Source of the DNA: Lysobacter concretionis Ko07 = DSM 16239
Lineage (GTDB): Bacteria; Pseudomonadota; Gammaproteobacteria; Xanthomonadales; Xanthomonadaceae
Direction: 5' to 3'
NCBI RefSeq assembly: GCF_000768345.1
Contig: NZ_AVPS01000004.1
Location: 248,001 to 312,000, forward strand
Length of the DNA: 64,000 nt
In this document: piece by piece, positions 26,120 through 38,094 of the stretch
Layout of the letters: each line of letters opens with the position of its first letter
How positions within the stretch are numbered: the stretch's first letter is position 1
The notes under the pieces: generated by a model
The model's input: the letters and a program-made list of their open reading frames with translations, nothing else
Told to the model about the DNA's origin: nothing
Database searches by the model: none
Position numbers and translations under genes: made by a program

Positions 26120-27691
26120 TCAACCACCGCTGCGCGGACCACCGCGTCCACCGCCGCCGGGACGGCCGCCGCGCGGGCCACCCGGACGGGGACCACCGGG
26201 GCGCGGGCCGGGACCGCCCGGGCGGTTGCCACCCGGACGACCGCCCGGTGGGCGCGGGCCGCCCGGACGCGCGCCGGGATTGCCGCCCGGTCCGCGCGGG
26301 CCACGCGGTTTGTCGCCGTAGGGATTGAAGCCACCGGGAGTGGCATGGTCGGACGGGAAGCTCGGGGCATTGCCGGGGTGGCCGTACGGACGCGGGCTGC
26401 GCTGGCCGCCGGCCCCCGCGCCGCCACCCGGGCCGCGTTCGCTGCGTCCCTTGTAACCGCCACCGCCACCGGGCTTGCCGTAAGGCTTTTTCGGGCCGCG
26501 GCCATCGGCATTGCGGTGCCCGCTGGGGCCGGTATTCACGCCGTCGGGCACGTACCAGGTGCGGAACGCCGCCGGGTTGCCGTCGGGCAGCGGCTGCTGG
26601 CCCTTCGGTGCGCGCTGCTTGAACGGACGCTGCGACTGCTTGGCCGCCGCTTCGCCGCTGACGGTCAGGCCACCATGGCGCTTGGGCGCGCCGCGGCCAC
26701 GGCCGCGATCCTCGCGGACGTTGTCGAAACGGCGCAGTTCGCGGCCTTCGTCGGCCGCGGTCACGTGGCCGCCGACATAGCCGGGACTCTGTGCGCGACC
26801 GGAGAGGTTGATCGTCGACTTGGCGGCCTTGCGCTGGCCGATCACCGGCAGCAGGGTCAGCGCCGACGGGGCGCCATCCTCCAGCCCGAGTTCCTTGCGC
26901 AGCGTGTCGACGCGTTCGGTCGACAGTTCCTGCGACTGGCCACGCAGCAGTTCGCGCGGCAGGTCGATCGAGCCGTACTTGATCCGCTTCAGGCGGCTGA
27001 CCTGGCAGCCTTGCGACTCCCACAGGCGACGCACTTCGCGGTTGCGGCCTTCCTTCACCACCACCCGGAACCAGTCGTGCGAGTCGGCACCACCGATGCG
27101 CTCGACCTCGTCGAACTTCGCCGGGCCGTCTTCCAGTGCGACGCCGCGCTTGAGGCGGTCGGCGATGGCGTCCTCGACGTGGTCCTGGCCTTCCGGCGCA
27201 CGCACGCGGCAGACGTATTCACGCGACACCTCGAACGAGGGGTGCATCAGGGTGTTGGCCAGCTCGCCATCGGTGGTCAGCAGCAGCAGGCCGGTGGTGT
27301 TGATGTCCAGCCGGCCGATCGCGATCCAGCGCGCGCCCTTCAGGGCGGGCAGGGCATCGAAAATGGTGGCGCGGCCTTCGGGGTCTTCGCGGGTGGTGAC
27401 CTCGCCCTCGGGCTTGTTGTACATCAGCACGCGGGAGGGTTCGGTCAGCGCGCTGGCGACGAACTGGCGGCCGTCGATCTCGACCTTGTCGCCACTGCCG
27501 ATCGATACGCCGACCTGGGCGACCTCGCCATTGACCTTGACCAGGCCATCGGCGATGCGCTGCTCCAGTGCCCGGCGTGAACCGAGGCCGGCCTGGGCGA
27601 GCACCTTGTGCAGGCGCTCCTGCAGGCGCGGGGTGCCGTCGGTGTCGTTGCCGTGCTTGAGTGACAGCTTGCGGCGGGTTTCTTCAGTCAT
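26120..27691 (-). CDS. rluB: 23S rRNA pseudouridine(2605) synthase with long Gly/Pro/Arg tail
   Basis: RluB converts U2605 of 23S rRNA to pseudouridine. An S4 RNA-binding domain (RLHKVLAQAGLGSRRALEQ) covers about residues 20-65 and the RsuA-type catalytic domain follows with the nucleophile Asp in GRLDINTTGLLLLT. The core ends by about residue 260. The remaining 260 residues are low complexity; the last 100 are almost only Gly, Pro and Arg, as in RGG-type RNA-binding tails. Total length is 523 against about 290 in E. coli. The ATG at 27691 overlaps the scpB stop, giving scpA-scpB-rluB. Confidence 0.93.
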   Translation of the reverse strand: MTEETRRKLSLKHGNDTDGTPRLQERLHKVLAQAGLGSRRALEQRIADGLVKVNGEVAQVGVSIGSGDKVEIDGRQFVASALTEPSRVLMYNKPEGEVTTREDPEGRATIFDALPALKGARWIAIGRLDINTTGLLLLTTDGELANTLMHPSFEVSREYVCRVRAPEGQDHVEDAIADRLKRGVALEDGPAKFDEVERIGGADSHDWFRVVVKEGRNREVRRLWESQGCQVSRLKRIKYGSIDLPRELLRGQSQELSTERVDTLRKELGLEDGAPSALTLLPVIGQRKAAKSTINLSGRAQSPGYVGGHVTAADEGRELRRFDNVREDRGRGRGAPKRHGGLTVSGEAAAKQSQRPFKQRAPKGQQPLPDGNPAAFRTWYVPDGVNTGPSGHRNADGRGPKKPYGKPGGGGGYKGRSERGPGGGAGAGGQRSPRPYGHPGNAPSFPSDHATPGGFNPYGDKPRGPRGPGGNPGARPGGPRPPGGRPGGNRPGGPGPRPGGPRPGGPRGGRPGGGGRGGPRSGG

Positions 27692-28578
27692 TTCTGTTGC
27701 TCCGACGAGGCCAGTGCGGCGTCGTCCTCTTCGAGTGATCCGCGGTCTTCCATCGTCTCGATGGCAGGGTGGGCGGGGATGGAATCGTCTGCGTCGATCG
27801 CGTCGTGTGTCGGCGCAGTGTCGGCATCGGTGTCGTCGTTCCCGTGGCTGTCGTCGACAGGCGCGGGGGTGGGGTCGGTGGTGCCGTCGCGGGTATCCGC
27901 GCCGGCATCGGTGTGGGTGTCCGGATGGTGTTGGCCGTGCTTGTGGTCGTCGCCGGTTCCGGCGTCGGTGCCGATGCCGCCGGCGTCGATCGTGCGTGGC
28001 GGCTTCGCGCCGTCCTCGTCGTTGAACTGCAACTGCGGCTCCAGCTCGCCGATCTCCTTGAGTTCCGACAGCGGTGGCAACTCGTCCAGGCGCTTGAGGC
28101 CGAAGTAGTCGAGGAAGCCCTTGGTGGTGCCGAACAGGGCCGGCTTGCCGGGCACGTCGCGGTGGCCGACCACGCGGATCCATTCGCGCTCTTCCAGCGC
28201 CCGGATGATGTTGCTGCTGACCGCCACGCCGCGGACCTGCTCGATCTCGCCGCGGGTGATCGGCTGGCGGTAGGCGATCAGTGCCAGCGTTTCCAGCGTC
28301 GCGCGGGTGTAGCGGGTCTGGCGCTCGGTCCACAGACGGGCGACCCAGGGGTGGACGTCGGCCTTGACCTGGTAACGGAAGCCGGAGGCCAGCTCGACCA
28401 GTTCGACACCGCGGCCGGCGCAGTCGGCCTGCAGGGTTTCCAGTGCCTGGGCGACGCTGCCGGCGGGGGTTTGCTCGTCGTCGGCCGCGAACAGCTCGTT
28501 GAGCTGGGCCAGCGTCAGCGGCTGGTTGGCCGCGAGCAGGGCAGCCTCGACGATTCGGGTGATCAGGGTCTGGTCCAT
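27688..28578 (-). CDS. scpB: SMC-Scp complex subunit ScpB
   Basis: Kleisin-associated subunit of the SMC condensin, formed of two winged helices. Residues 1 to about 185 carry the ScpB core, with TRATLETLALIAYRQPITRGEIEQ and VVGHRDVPGKPALFGTTKGFLDYFGL (the latter in two parts). The remaining 110 residues are an acidic Asp/Thr/His-rich low-complexity tail. It stands between scpA (42-base gap) and rluB (overlap). The SMC gene itself is at 30.9 kb on the other strand. Confidence 0.94.
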   Translation of the reverse strand: MDQTLITRIVEAALLAANQPLTLAQLNELFAADDEQTPAGSVAQALETLQADCAGRGVELVELASGFRYQVKADVHPWVARLWTERQTRYTRATLETLALIAYRQPITRGEIEQVRGVAVSSNIIRALEEREWIRVVGHRDVPGKPALFGTTKGFLDYFGLKRLDELPPLSELKEIGELEPQLQFNDEDGAKPPRTIDAGGIGTDAGTGDDHKHGQHHPDTHTDAGADTRDGTTDPTPAPVDDSHGNDDTDADTAPTHDAIDADDSIPAHPAIETMEDRGSLEEDDAALASSEQQK

Positions 28579-28620
28579 GGATGATTCGGTGGAAGGAAGA
28601 AGGTCGTGGTGCCGGGTCGG

Positions 28621-29559
28621 TCAGGTGGTGGCGTCGTCGTTGGCGGCTTCGTCGAACTCGCTGCTGAGCTGGATCTCCGACGGATCGGTGCCCAGCGCCA
28701 GCGATTTGACGTAGATCGTCGCCAATGGTGCTTCCTGGACGATGTCGACCAGTTGCTCCTTGGCCAGCGTCAACAGGCCCAGGAACGTCACCACCACCCC
28801 CAGTCGCCCTTCGCGCGCCTCGAACAGCTCATCGAAGCGGTGGAAGGCGCCGTCGGCCAGCCGGGTCAGTAGCTCGCCCATGCGTTGGCGGACGCTGAGG
28901 GCATCGCGCTTGATCGCATGCTGGGTGTACAGCTCGGCCCGCTTGAACACCTCGTGCAGGGCCAGCAGCATCTCGCGCAGATCAACCTCCGGCGGCAGCT
29001 TGACCGACGCCCGATCCGGCACGAAAGCCTGTACCGGGACGGTGTCGCGATCCTGGCGGGGCAGGGCGTCGATGTCTTCGGCGGCTTTCTTAAAACGCTC
29101 GTACTCCTGCAGGCGGCGGACGAGTTCGGCCCGCGGGTCGTTCTCGAGATCCTCTTCGGCGACCGCGCGCGGCAGCAGCATGCGCGACTTGATCTCGGCC
29201 AGGATCGCGGCCATCACCAGGTACTCGGCCGCCAGTTCGAACCGCAGGTGGTGCATCGCCTGGATGTAGTCGACGTACTGGCGGGTGATCTCCGCCACCG
29301 GGATGTCGAGGATCTCCAGGTTCTGCCGGCGGATCAGGTACAGCAGCAGGTCGAGCGGGCCCTCGAACGCGTCGAGGATGACTTCCAGCGCATCCGGCGG
29401 GATGTACAGGTCCTGCGGAATCTGCAGTACCGGCTGGCCGTGCACCATCGCCAGCGGCATTTCCTGCTGGCGCGGAGGCACCGGCTTCAGGGTTTCCCCG
29501 TCCGGTTGCGGTGTGTCCAGGTTTTCTGCGGTCGCGCCGGGCGCGGGGTCGTTGGTCAT
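28621..29559 (-). CDS. scpA: Segregation and condensation protein A (ScpA kleisin)
   Basis: Kleisin that bridges the SMC head domains. A variable N-terminal 45 residues precede the core, which starts at FEGPLDLLLYLIRRQNLEI, and LVMAAILAEIKSRMLLPR follows. The C-terminal winged helix (RLGVVVTFLGLLTLAKEQ) binds the SMC head. The length of 312 is somewhat above the usual 240-290. It is the first gene of scpA-scpB-rluB. A weak minus-strand promoter candidate (TTGACG at 29641-29646, 18 bases, TAACGA at 29617-29622) lies about 60 bases upstream. Confidence 0.94.
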   Translation of the reverse strand: MTNDPAPGATAENLDTPQPDGETLKPVPPRQQEMPLAMVHGQPVLQIPQDLYIPPDALEVILDAFEGPLDLLLYLIRRQNLEILDIPVAEITRQYVDYIQAMHHLRFELAAEYLVMAAILAEIKSRMLLPRAVAEEDLENDPRAELVRRLQEYERFKKAAEDIDALPRQDRDTVPVQAFVPDRASVKLPPEVDLREMLLALHEVFKRAELYTQHAIKRDALSVRQRMGELLTRLADGAFHRFDELFEAREGRLGVVVTFLGLLTLAKEQLVDIVQEAPLATIYVKSLALGTDPSEIQLSSEFDEAANDDATT

Positions 29560-30319
29560 GCGGGGCCGACCCCTCCGGGTCGTGGCGCTGCGGTATCGAG
29601 TACTGGTGGAGCGGAATCGTTACGAAGCTTCGAATGGAACCGTCAATTGCGGTTGTCTCATTGGAAGCCGGCCAATCCGGTCCGGAAAGAAAGCAGACTG
29701 CCTGGAGCGAAATCCCCGGGAAAATCCCGGAAAAATCCTGATCGCACCGGAATCATGCGGCCGGGATCAGTGATGTTGCGTTGCAGGTGTCGGCCTGCCG
29801 GTGCTGCGAACTGCCAGGGGCGGTGCTGGAACGATGCGCCGGGGGCGCGGCATCGGATCCGTGCGCTGTGCCAATACCGGTTCGGGCGACCTGTCGGTGC
29901 GACTCCGCATGTGCGTCACGCGTCGGACGTGGCGGAAGACGGTTCCAGGGCGTCGAGGCCGGGTTTCGAAAATGGTATGGGACATACCTGTATGGAGCAT
30001 CCAGAGTGTGGGGACACGCTGGGTGTGAAGCACGCTGGGTGTAAAGCTGGACGTGAAAGCATGAGTTGCGGAAGACAGTGCCGGTCGCGGGGTGCGGACA
30101 TCACGCTGGCAAACGGCTGTGCTGGCGAAGGTCACGCTGGCGAACATCGCACTGACGGACGTCACGACGTCGGGACCATGCCGGACGCTGACTGTTTCCT
30201 GCCTCAGGGTGCCCGCTAGGTTACGGGGTGGCGAAAGCGCTGTCCAGCGGCTTGCAGGCAGGCGTGGCCTACAATTCAGTCTGTCCCGAACCAGGTTGTC
30301 CTGAAGGAAGTCCGAACGC
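29560..30319. other. 760-base gene-less stretch between scpA and the YciI gene
   Basis: No reading frame here looks like a protein on either strand: the longest are Arg/Pro/Thr-rich with no conserved pattern. The base composition is less GC-rich than the flanking genes. It contains a CCGGGA/TCCCGG hairpin near 29718-29732 beside A-tracts, short direct repeats around 30015-30046, several CACGCTGG copies to about 30150, and a TACAAT -10-like motif (30270-30275) before yciI. It may be a decayed gene or an untranslated RNA; I cannot tell. Confidence 0.5.
30015..30046 (+). repeat. 16-bp imperfect tandem direct repeat
   Basis: CACGCTGGGTGTGAAG and CACGCTGGGTGTAAAG lie head to tail (15 of 16 identical). 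Related CACGCTGGC motifs recur about 60-100 bases downstream. Confidence 0.85.
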
Positions 30320-30619
30320 ATGTGGTACGTGATCGAAGGGTATGACGGCAACGATGTGCTGGAACGCCGCCAGGCGGCACGGTCCGAGCATCTGGCCCGG
30401 CTGACAAGCCTGCGCGACCTCGGCCGCCTCCTGCTGGCGGGGCCGTGCCCGGCAGTCGACGCAGAAGATCCGGGTCCGGCGGGTTTCAGTGGCAGCCTCG
30501 TGGTGGCCGAGTTCGAATCACTCGAAGCCGCCCGGGCCTGGGCCGACGCGGACCCGTATGTCGCCGCCGGCGTCTACGTGCGTACCGAGGTGCGGCCGTT
30601 CAAGCGGGTCCTGCCCTGA
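30320..30619 (+). CDS. YciI-family protein
   Basis: A 99-residue soluble protein of the YciI (ferredoxin-like, DGPF) fold: [10 protein letters not shown], a His in [18 protein letters not shown] and the closing [13 protein letters not shown] and VRPFKRVLP are typical. The reaction is unknown for most members; some are involved in degradation pathways. GAAGGAAG about nine bases upstream supports the ATG at 30320. It is upstream of smc on the same strand. Confidence 0.88.
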   Translation: MWYVIEGYDGNDVLERRQAARSEHLARLTSLRDLGRLLLAGPCPAVDAEDPGPAGFSGSLVVAEFESLEAARAWADADPYVAAGVYVRTEVRPFKRVLP

Positions 30620-30897
30620 CCGGTGATCCGCTGCCGCGGATGTGAATGGCGATACCGGCGGGTCTCCACCGTGCCTGTCTTGCCGCCTGCGACGGTCGGT
30701 CACCGGCCGCGATACCGGCCGCTATACTCGCCGACGGCCCGTGCATTACCGCGTATCTTCGGGCAGGCGGGTCAATAGTCGGGACCGGTCCGGTATTTTT
30801 GATCCTCCCGGCCTTTCCCGTTCCAAACTCGGTTCATCAACTCCCAAGCGATATCAACGGCAGCGCCCGCGCGGCGCTCAAGAGGCTCCCGCGACGC

Positions 30898-33800
30898 ATG
30901 CGTCTGTCCACGATCAAGCTGTCCGGCTTCAAATCCTTCGTCGATCCGACCACCCTGCACCTGCCGACCAACATGACCGGCGTGGTCGGGCCGAACGGTT
31001 GCGGCAAGTCGAACATCATCGACGCCGTGCGCTGGGTGATGGGCGAAAGCTCGGCCAGCCGTTTGCGTGGCGACTCGCTGACCGACGTCATCTTCGCCGG
31101 CTCCTCGTCGCGCAAGCCGGTATCGCAGGCCACCGTCGAGCTGATCTTCGACAACTCCGACCACACCATCACCGGCGAGTACGGCGCGTTCGACGAGATC
31201 TCGGTCAAGCGCCTGGTCAGCCGCGACGGCGCCAGCCAGTACTACCTCAATGGCGCCAAATGCCGTCGGCGCGACATCACCGACCTGTTCCTGGGTACGG
31301 GACTGGGGCCGCGCAGCTACTCGATCATCGAGCAGGGAATGATCAGCCAGATCATCGAGGCCCGGCCCGAGGACCTGCGCGTGTACCTGGAGGAGGCCGC
31401 CGGCATCTCCAAGTACAAGGAGCGCCGCAAGGAGACCGAGACCCGCATCCGCCACACCCGCGAGAACCTGGACCGCTTGAGCGACCTGCGCGAGGAGGTC
31501 GGCAAGCAACTCGAACACCTGCGCCGGCAGGCCCGCCAGGCCGAGCAGTACCAGGCCATCCAGGCCGAACGGAAGGTCAGGGATGCCGAGTGGAAGGCGC
31601 TGGAGCACCGCGCCCTGGACCGCAAGCTGCAGGCCCAGCGCGAGAAGCTGGCCCAGCAGGAAACCCGCCTGCAGCAGTTGATCGCCGAGCAGCGCGAGGC
31701 CGAGCGCGAGATCGAGACCGGCCGCGTGCGCCGCGAGGAAGCCGCCGAGGCGCTGAACAAGGCGCAGGCCGAGAGCTACGAGGTCGGCGGCGCGCTGGCC
31801 CGGATCGAGCAGCAGATCCAGCACCAGCGCGAATTGTCCTCGCGCCTGCTGAAGGCGCGCGACGAGGCGCAGAGCCAGCTGGCACAGATCGCCGAACACA
31901 TCGGCAGCGACCAGTCGCGGCTGGAGGTGCTCGGCGCGGCGATCGAGCACGACGAGCCGCGGCTGGAACAGTTGCGTGAGGAGGACCTCGCCCGCCAGGA
32001 CGCCCTGCGCGAGGCCGAGGCCGCATTGGCCGCCTGGCAGCAGCGCTGGGACGAACACACCCGCGCGCAGTCCGAAGCCACCCGCGCGGCGGACGTCGAG
32101 CGCACCCGCATCGAGCATCTCGACCGCCAGGCGATGGATGCCGACCGCCGCCGCGAGGCATTGACCGCCGAGCGCGCCGGCCTCGACCTGGCCTCGCTGG
32201 CCGAGGCGTTCGCGGCGCTGGAGGAGGATCACGAAGCCCGCAAGCTGTCGCTGGACAGCCTCACCGACGCGCTGGAAAGCCGGAAAGCCGGCGTCGACCA
32301 GTTGCAGGAGCAGCAACGCGCCGCCCAATCCGCGCTGGCCGATGTGCGCAAGCAGGCACAGGCCGCACGCGGCCGGTTGTCGTCGCTGGAAACCCTGCAG
32401 CACGCCGCGCTGGGCCAGGAGCAGGGTGCGGCGTTGGGCTGGCTGCAGGCGCGCGGGCTGGATTCGGCTGCGCGCGTCGGCGAAATGCTGGTGGTCGAGG
32501 ACGGCTGGGAAAACGCGGTGGAGAGCGCGCTGGGCCAGCTGATCGAAGGCGTGCTGGTGGAGTCGCCGGAAAGTCTGGTCGATGCGATCGGTGAACTCGG
32601 CGAAGGCCGGTTGGCGCTGGTCGCGGCAAAAAACGACGCGGTCGATTTCGCGCCGACCTCGCTTGCGTCGCGAGTACGCGGGCCGATCGCGATCCGGCGG
32701 ATCCTGTCCCAGTGGCATGGCGCCGAGGATCTGCAGGCCGCGCGTACGCTGCTGGCCGGCCTTGCCGCTGGCGAGTCGGTGATCACCCGAAACGGCGAAC
32801 GTCTCGGTGCCGGCTGGCTGCGCGTGTTGCGCTCGGGCGCGGCCAAACAGGGCGCCTTGCTGCGCGAGCGCGAGATCCAGTCGCTGCGCAACGAGATCGA
32901 AACCCTGCAGGCACGCGAGCACGAACTCGACGCCAACCTGACCCAGCTGCGCGATCGCCTGCTGGCGGCCGAGCAGCAGCGCGAGGACGCCCAGCGCACC
33001 CTGTACATGGCCCACCGCGGCGTCTCCGAGCTGGCCGGCCAGCTGCAGAGCCAGCAGGGCCGGCTGGATTCGGCGCGTGGCCGGATCGAGAAGATCGAGG
33101 CGGAACTGGCACAGCTGTCCGAATCGCTGGAAGCGGCCCGCGAGCAGGGTCGCGAGGCGCGCAACCGCCAGGAAGAAGCGGTCATGCGCATGACCGAGCT
33201 GGAGGACGCCCGCCACGCGCTCGACAACGAACGCCGCACCCTCGGCGAAGCCCGCGACCGCGCCCGCACCATGGCCCGCGAGTCCCGCGACGCCGCCCAT
33301 GCGCTCGCGCTCACGCTGGAATCCCAGCGCGCCCAAGTCGCCTCGCTGACCCAGGCGCTGGACCGGATGGGCGGTCAGCGCGGCCAGCTCGACTCGCGCC
33401 TGGGTGAACTGGCCAGCCAGTTGGCCGAGGGCGACAGCCCGGTGCTGCAACTGGAAGAGCAGCGCCAGGTCACGCTGGAACAACGCGTGCAGACCGAGCA
33501 GAAACTCGCTGCCGCGCGCACCGCGGTGGACGGCATCGACAACGACCTGCGCCGGTTCGAGCAGACCCGCCAGCAGCGCGACGAGCAGGCGCTCGCCCAG
33601 CGCGAGGCGATCGGCCAACGCCGGCTGGAGCAGCAGGCGATCCTGCTCAAGGCCGAGGCGCTCGTCGAGGCAGTGGTCGAGGCCGGCTTCGTGTTGGACG
33701 ACGTCGTCAACACGCTGACCGACGAGATGGAACCGGCGGCGTGGGAGCGGACCGTCAACGAGCTGGACGGCAAGCTGCGGCGGCTGGAGCCGGTCAACCT

Positions 33801-34401
33801 GGCGGCGATCGCCGAACACGCCGAAGCCAGCCAGCGCAAGGAGTATCTGGACGCGCAGGACGTCGACCTGACCACCGCGCTGGAGACCCTGGAGGAAGCG
33901 ATCCGCAAGATCGACCGCGAGACCCGAGGCCGCTTCAAGGACACCTTCGACCGCGTCAATGCCGGCGTGCAACAGCTGTATCCGCGCCTGTTCGGCGGCG
34001 GCCACGCCTATCTGGAACTCACCGGCGAGGACCTGCTGGACACCGGCGTGGCGATCATGGCGCGCCCGCCCGGCAAGCGGGTGTCGAACATCTCGCTGCT
34101 GTCGGGCGGTGAGAAGGCGATGACCGCGGTGGCGCTGGTGTTCGCGATCTTCCAGCTCAATCCGGCGCCGTTCTGCCTGCTCGACGAGGTCGATGCGCCG
34201 CTGGACGAGGCCAACGTCGGCCGGCTCGCGGCGATGGTCAGCGAGATGAGCGAGCAGGTACAGTTCCTGTTTGTCAGCCACAACAAGGCGACGATGGAAG
34301 CCGCGCAGCAATTGGCCGGCGTCACCATGCGCGAGCCGGGCGTCAGCCGCCTGGTGTCGGTCGACCTGGCCGAGGCCACCCGTCTGGTCGGTGCCGCGTG
34401 A
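30898..34401 (+). CDS. smc: Chromosome segregation protein SMC
   Basis: ATPase of the SMC-ScpAB condensin that compacts and segregates the chromosome. 1167 residues. The N-terminal head has Walker A GPNGCGKSN with Lys37. Coiled coil runs to about 500 and from about 660 to 990. The hinge (about 510-655) includes GWLQARGLDSAARVGEML. The C-terminal head has the signature LLSGGEKAMTAVAL and Walker B FCLLDEVDAPLDEAN. I chose the ATG at 30898 (MRLSTIKLSGFKSF), the conserved N-terminus; the frame extends 84 codons upstream without homology. A TATACT -10-like box is at 30723-30728. zipA follows after a repeat-bearing gap. Confidence 0.96.
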   Translation: MRLSTIKLSGFKSFVDPTTLHLPTNMTGVVGPNGCGKSNIIDAVRWVMGESSASRLRGDSLTDVIFAGSSSRKPVSQATVELIFDNSDHTITGEYGAFDEISVKRLVSRDGASQYYLNGAKCRRRDITDLFLGTGLGPRSYSIIEQGMISQIIEARPEDLRVYLEEAAGISKYKERRKETETRIRHTRENLDRLSDLREEVGKQLEHLRRQARQAEQYQAIQAERKVRDAEWKALEHRALDRKLQAQREKLAQQETRLQQLIAEQREAEREIETGRVRREEAAEALNKAQAESYEVGGALARIEQQIQHQRELSSRLLKARDEAQSQLAQIAEHIGSDQSRLEVLGAAIEHDEPRLEQLREEDLARQDALREAEAALAAWQQRWDEHTRAQSEATRAADVERTRIEHLDRQAMDADRRREALTAERAGLDLASLAEAFAALEEDHEARKLSLDSLTDALESRKAGVDQLQEQQRAAQSALADVRKQAQAARGRLSSLETLQHAALGQEQGAALGWLQARGLDSAARVGEMLVVEDGWENAVESALGQLIEGVLVESPESLVDAIGELGEGRLALVAAKNDAVDFAPTSLASRVRGPIAIRRILSQWHGAEDLQAARTLLAGLAAGESVITRNGERLGAGWLRVLRSGAAKQGALLREREIQSLRNEIETLQAREHELDANLTQLRDRLLAAEQQREDAQRTLYMAHRGVSELAGQLQSQQGRLDSARGRIEKIEAELAQLSESLEAAREQGREARNRQEEAVMRMTELEDARHALDNERRTLGEARDRARTMARESRDAAHALALTLESQRAQVASLTQALDRMGGQRGQLDSRLGELASQLAEGDSPVLQLEEQRQVTLEQRVQTEQKLAAARTAVDGIDNDLRRFEQTRQQRDEQALAQREAIGQRRLEQQAILLKAEALVEAVVEAGFVLDDVVNTLTDEMEPAAWERTVNELDGKLRRLEPVNLAAIAEHAEASQRKEYLDAQDVDLTTALETLEEAIRKIDRETRGRFKDTFDRVNAGVQQLYPRLFGGGHAYLELTGEDLLDTGVAIMARPPGKRVSNISLLSGGEKAMTAVALVFAIFQLNPAPFCLLDEVDAPLDEANVGRLAAMVSEMSEQVQFLFVSHNKATMEAAQQLAGVTMREPGVSRLVSVDLAEATRLVGAA

Positions 34402-34409
34402 TGCGCATT

Positions 34410-34498
34410 GCCGTGATGTCCATCGCCATCAAGCCTGATGCCGCGAAACCTGTGCCATGAAGCCTGCTGCCATGAAGCACGTTGCCACGAAGCCCCGC
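34410..34498 (+). repeat. Degenerate 15-bp tandem repeat between smc and zipA
   Basis: Six consecutive units of 14-15 bases with consensus GCCATGAAGCCTGCT: starts at 34410, 34425, 34440 (14 bases), 34454, 34469 and 34484. The middle units match best. It fills nearly the whole smc-zipA spacer and ends 22 bases before the zipA ATG. Confidence 0.8.
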
Positions 34499-34520
34499 CC
34501 GAGCCCGGAGAGCAAAACCG

Positions 34521-35264
34521 ATGTCCGATGAGACCCTGCTGCGGATTGCCATCCTGATCGCCGGCCTGTTCGTGGTCGGCGCGATCGTGTTCTTCGGCCG
34601 GCCCCGCAAGCCCGGCCAGGGCCGTCGTCTGCCGCGCGACGGCCAGGGCGAGGATGCCCGCCGCGAGCCGACCCTCGGCGAGCAGATGGAAAGCGGATTG
34701 GCCGAGTCCGGAACGCCCGTGGGTGAAGCCACTACCCAGGCCGAACTGGAGCTGTTCGACCGCACCCTCGACGGCTCCGCCGGTGGCGAACTCGGACGCC
34801 GTGTCAGCGACGAGTTCGACAAGATCGTGACCCTGTACCTGGCCGCGCGCGCGGGCGAGAAACTGCACGGGCCGGACATTGTCGTGGCGGCCGAAAAGGC
34901 GGGGCTGGTGTATGGCTACATGGGCGTCTTCCACCGCCTGGTCGAACAGCAATCCGACCGCGGCCCGGTGTTCAGCGTCGCCAACATCATGAAGCCGGGC
35001 AACTTCGACATGGCGAACATCCAGGAGCTGGAGACGCCCGCGATCGCCTTCTTCCTGACCCTGCCGGCGCCGGTGTCCGCCCTCGACGCCTGGGAAACCA
35101 TGCTGCCGACCGCCGAACGCATGGCCGAACTGCTCGGCGGCATCGTCCTGGACGAGCAACGCAACAACCTGGGTCGCCAGCGCATCGGCCATATCCGCGA
35201 GGAACTGCGCGCCTACGACCGCCAGCGCGAGGCACCGTCACTGACCAGGCCGGCGCGCTGGTAA
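34521..35264 (+). CDS. zipA: Cell division protein ZipA
   Basis: Inner-membrane anchor that binds FtsZ and tethers the Z-ring. The 247-residue product has an N-terminal out-in helix at about residues 6-26 (LRIAILIAGLFVVGAIVFF), a short charged linker, and a C-terminal FtsZ-binding domain from about 105 (DKIVTLYLAARAGEKLHG, VYGYMGVFHRL, FDMANIQELETPAIAFFLTLP). GGAG ten bases upstream of the ATG supports the start. The linker is much shorter than in E. coli (328 residues). smc-zipA-ligA is a common order in this family. Confidence 0.93.
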   Translation: MSDETLLRIAILIAGLFVVGAIVFFGRPRKPGQGRRLPRDGQGEDARREPTLGEQMESGLAESGTPVGEATTQAELELFDRTLDGSAGGELGRRVSDEFDKIVTLYLAARAGEKLHGPDIVVAAEKAGLVYGYMGVFHRLVEQQSDRGPVFSVANIMKPGNFDMANIQELETPAIAFFLTLPAPVSALDAWETMLPTAERMAELLGGIVLDEQRNNLGRQRIGHIREELRAYDRQREAPSLTRPARW

Positions 35265-35330
35265 GCCGCTTCCGGGCAGACGCTTTGCCGTCTGCATGAA
35301 ACCGCCAGACCACAAAAGGACCACGCCGTC

Positions 35331-35603
35331 ATGGACAGGATTCAGGCCGAAGCCATCGTCACGGCCATGCTCGAGCCGGATCTGAAGATCGAGCAGGAGC
35401 TGCAGCAAAAACGTGCGCGCGAAGCCCGGCAGCTCATCGTCCAGCGGCGGCATGCAGGCTTCGTCCTGGCCGGTTTCGCGGCGGGCATCGCGGTCGGGTA
35501 TCCGATCGGCGGGTTCAACTCCGCCCACGGCCTGATGGGCGCGATGGCCGGCGTGGCGGTGAGCGCGCTGATCGGGTGGACGCGCAAGCGACGGGCGGGC
35601 TGA
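35331..35603 (+). CDS. Small hypothetical membrane protein
   Basis: A 90-residue protein with a charged N-terminal helix (residues 1-40, with EQELQQKRAREARQL) followed by two hydrophobic Gly/Ala-rich segments (about 43-60 and 66-82) and a basic end RKRRAG. AAAGGA before the ATG supports expression. It is placed between zipA and ligA. No function is recognised. Confidence 0.65.
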   Translation: MDRIQAEAIVTAMLEPDLKIEQELQQKRAREARQLIVQRRHAGFVLAGFAAGIAVGYPIGGFNSAHGLMGAMAGVAVSALIGWTRKRRAG

Positions 35604-38081
<2,478 letters not shown>

Positions 38082-38094
38082 CTGCAGCAGTGCC

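Noticed and set aside
29560-30319. tRNA or other structural RNA gene
   Set aside because: I looked for cloverleaf stems, T-loop motifs and RNase P or SRP signatures and found none.
29767-30351. Minus-strand frame of 194 residues in the gene-less stretch
   Set aside because: Arg/Thr/Pro/Ser-rich without hydrophobic core pattern or motifs; likely chance in non-coding sequence.
34410-34498. CRISPR array or small protein between smc and zipA
   Set aside because: Units are 14-15 bp, contiguous and degenerate; the encoded 24-residue frame has no features.
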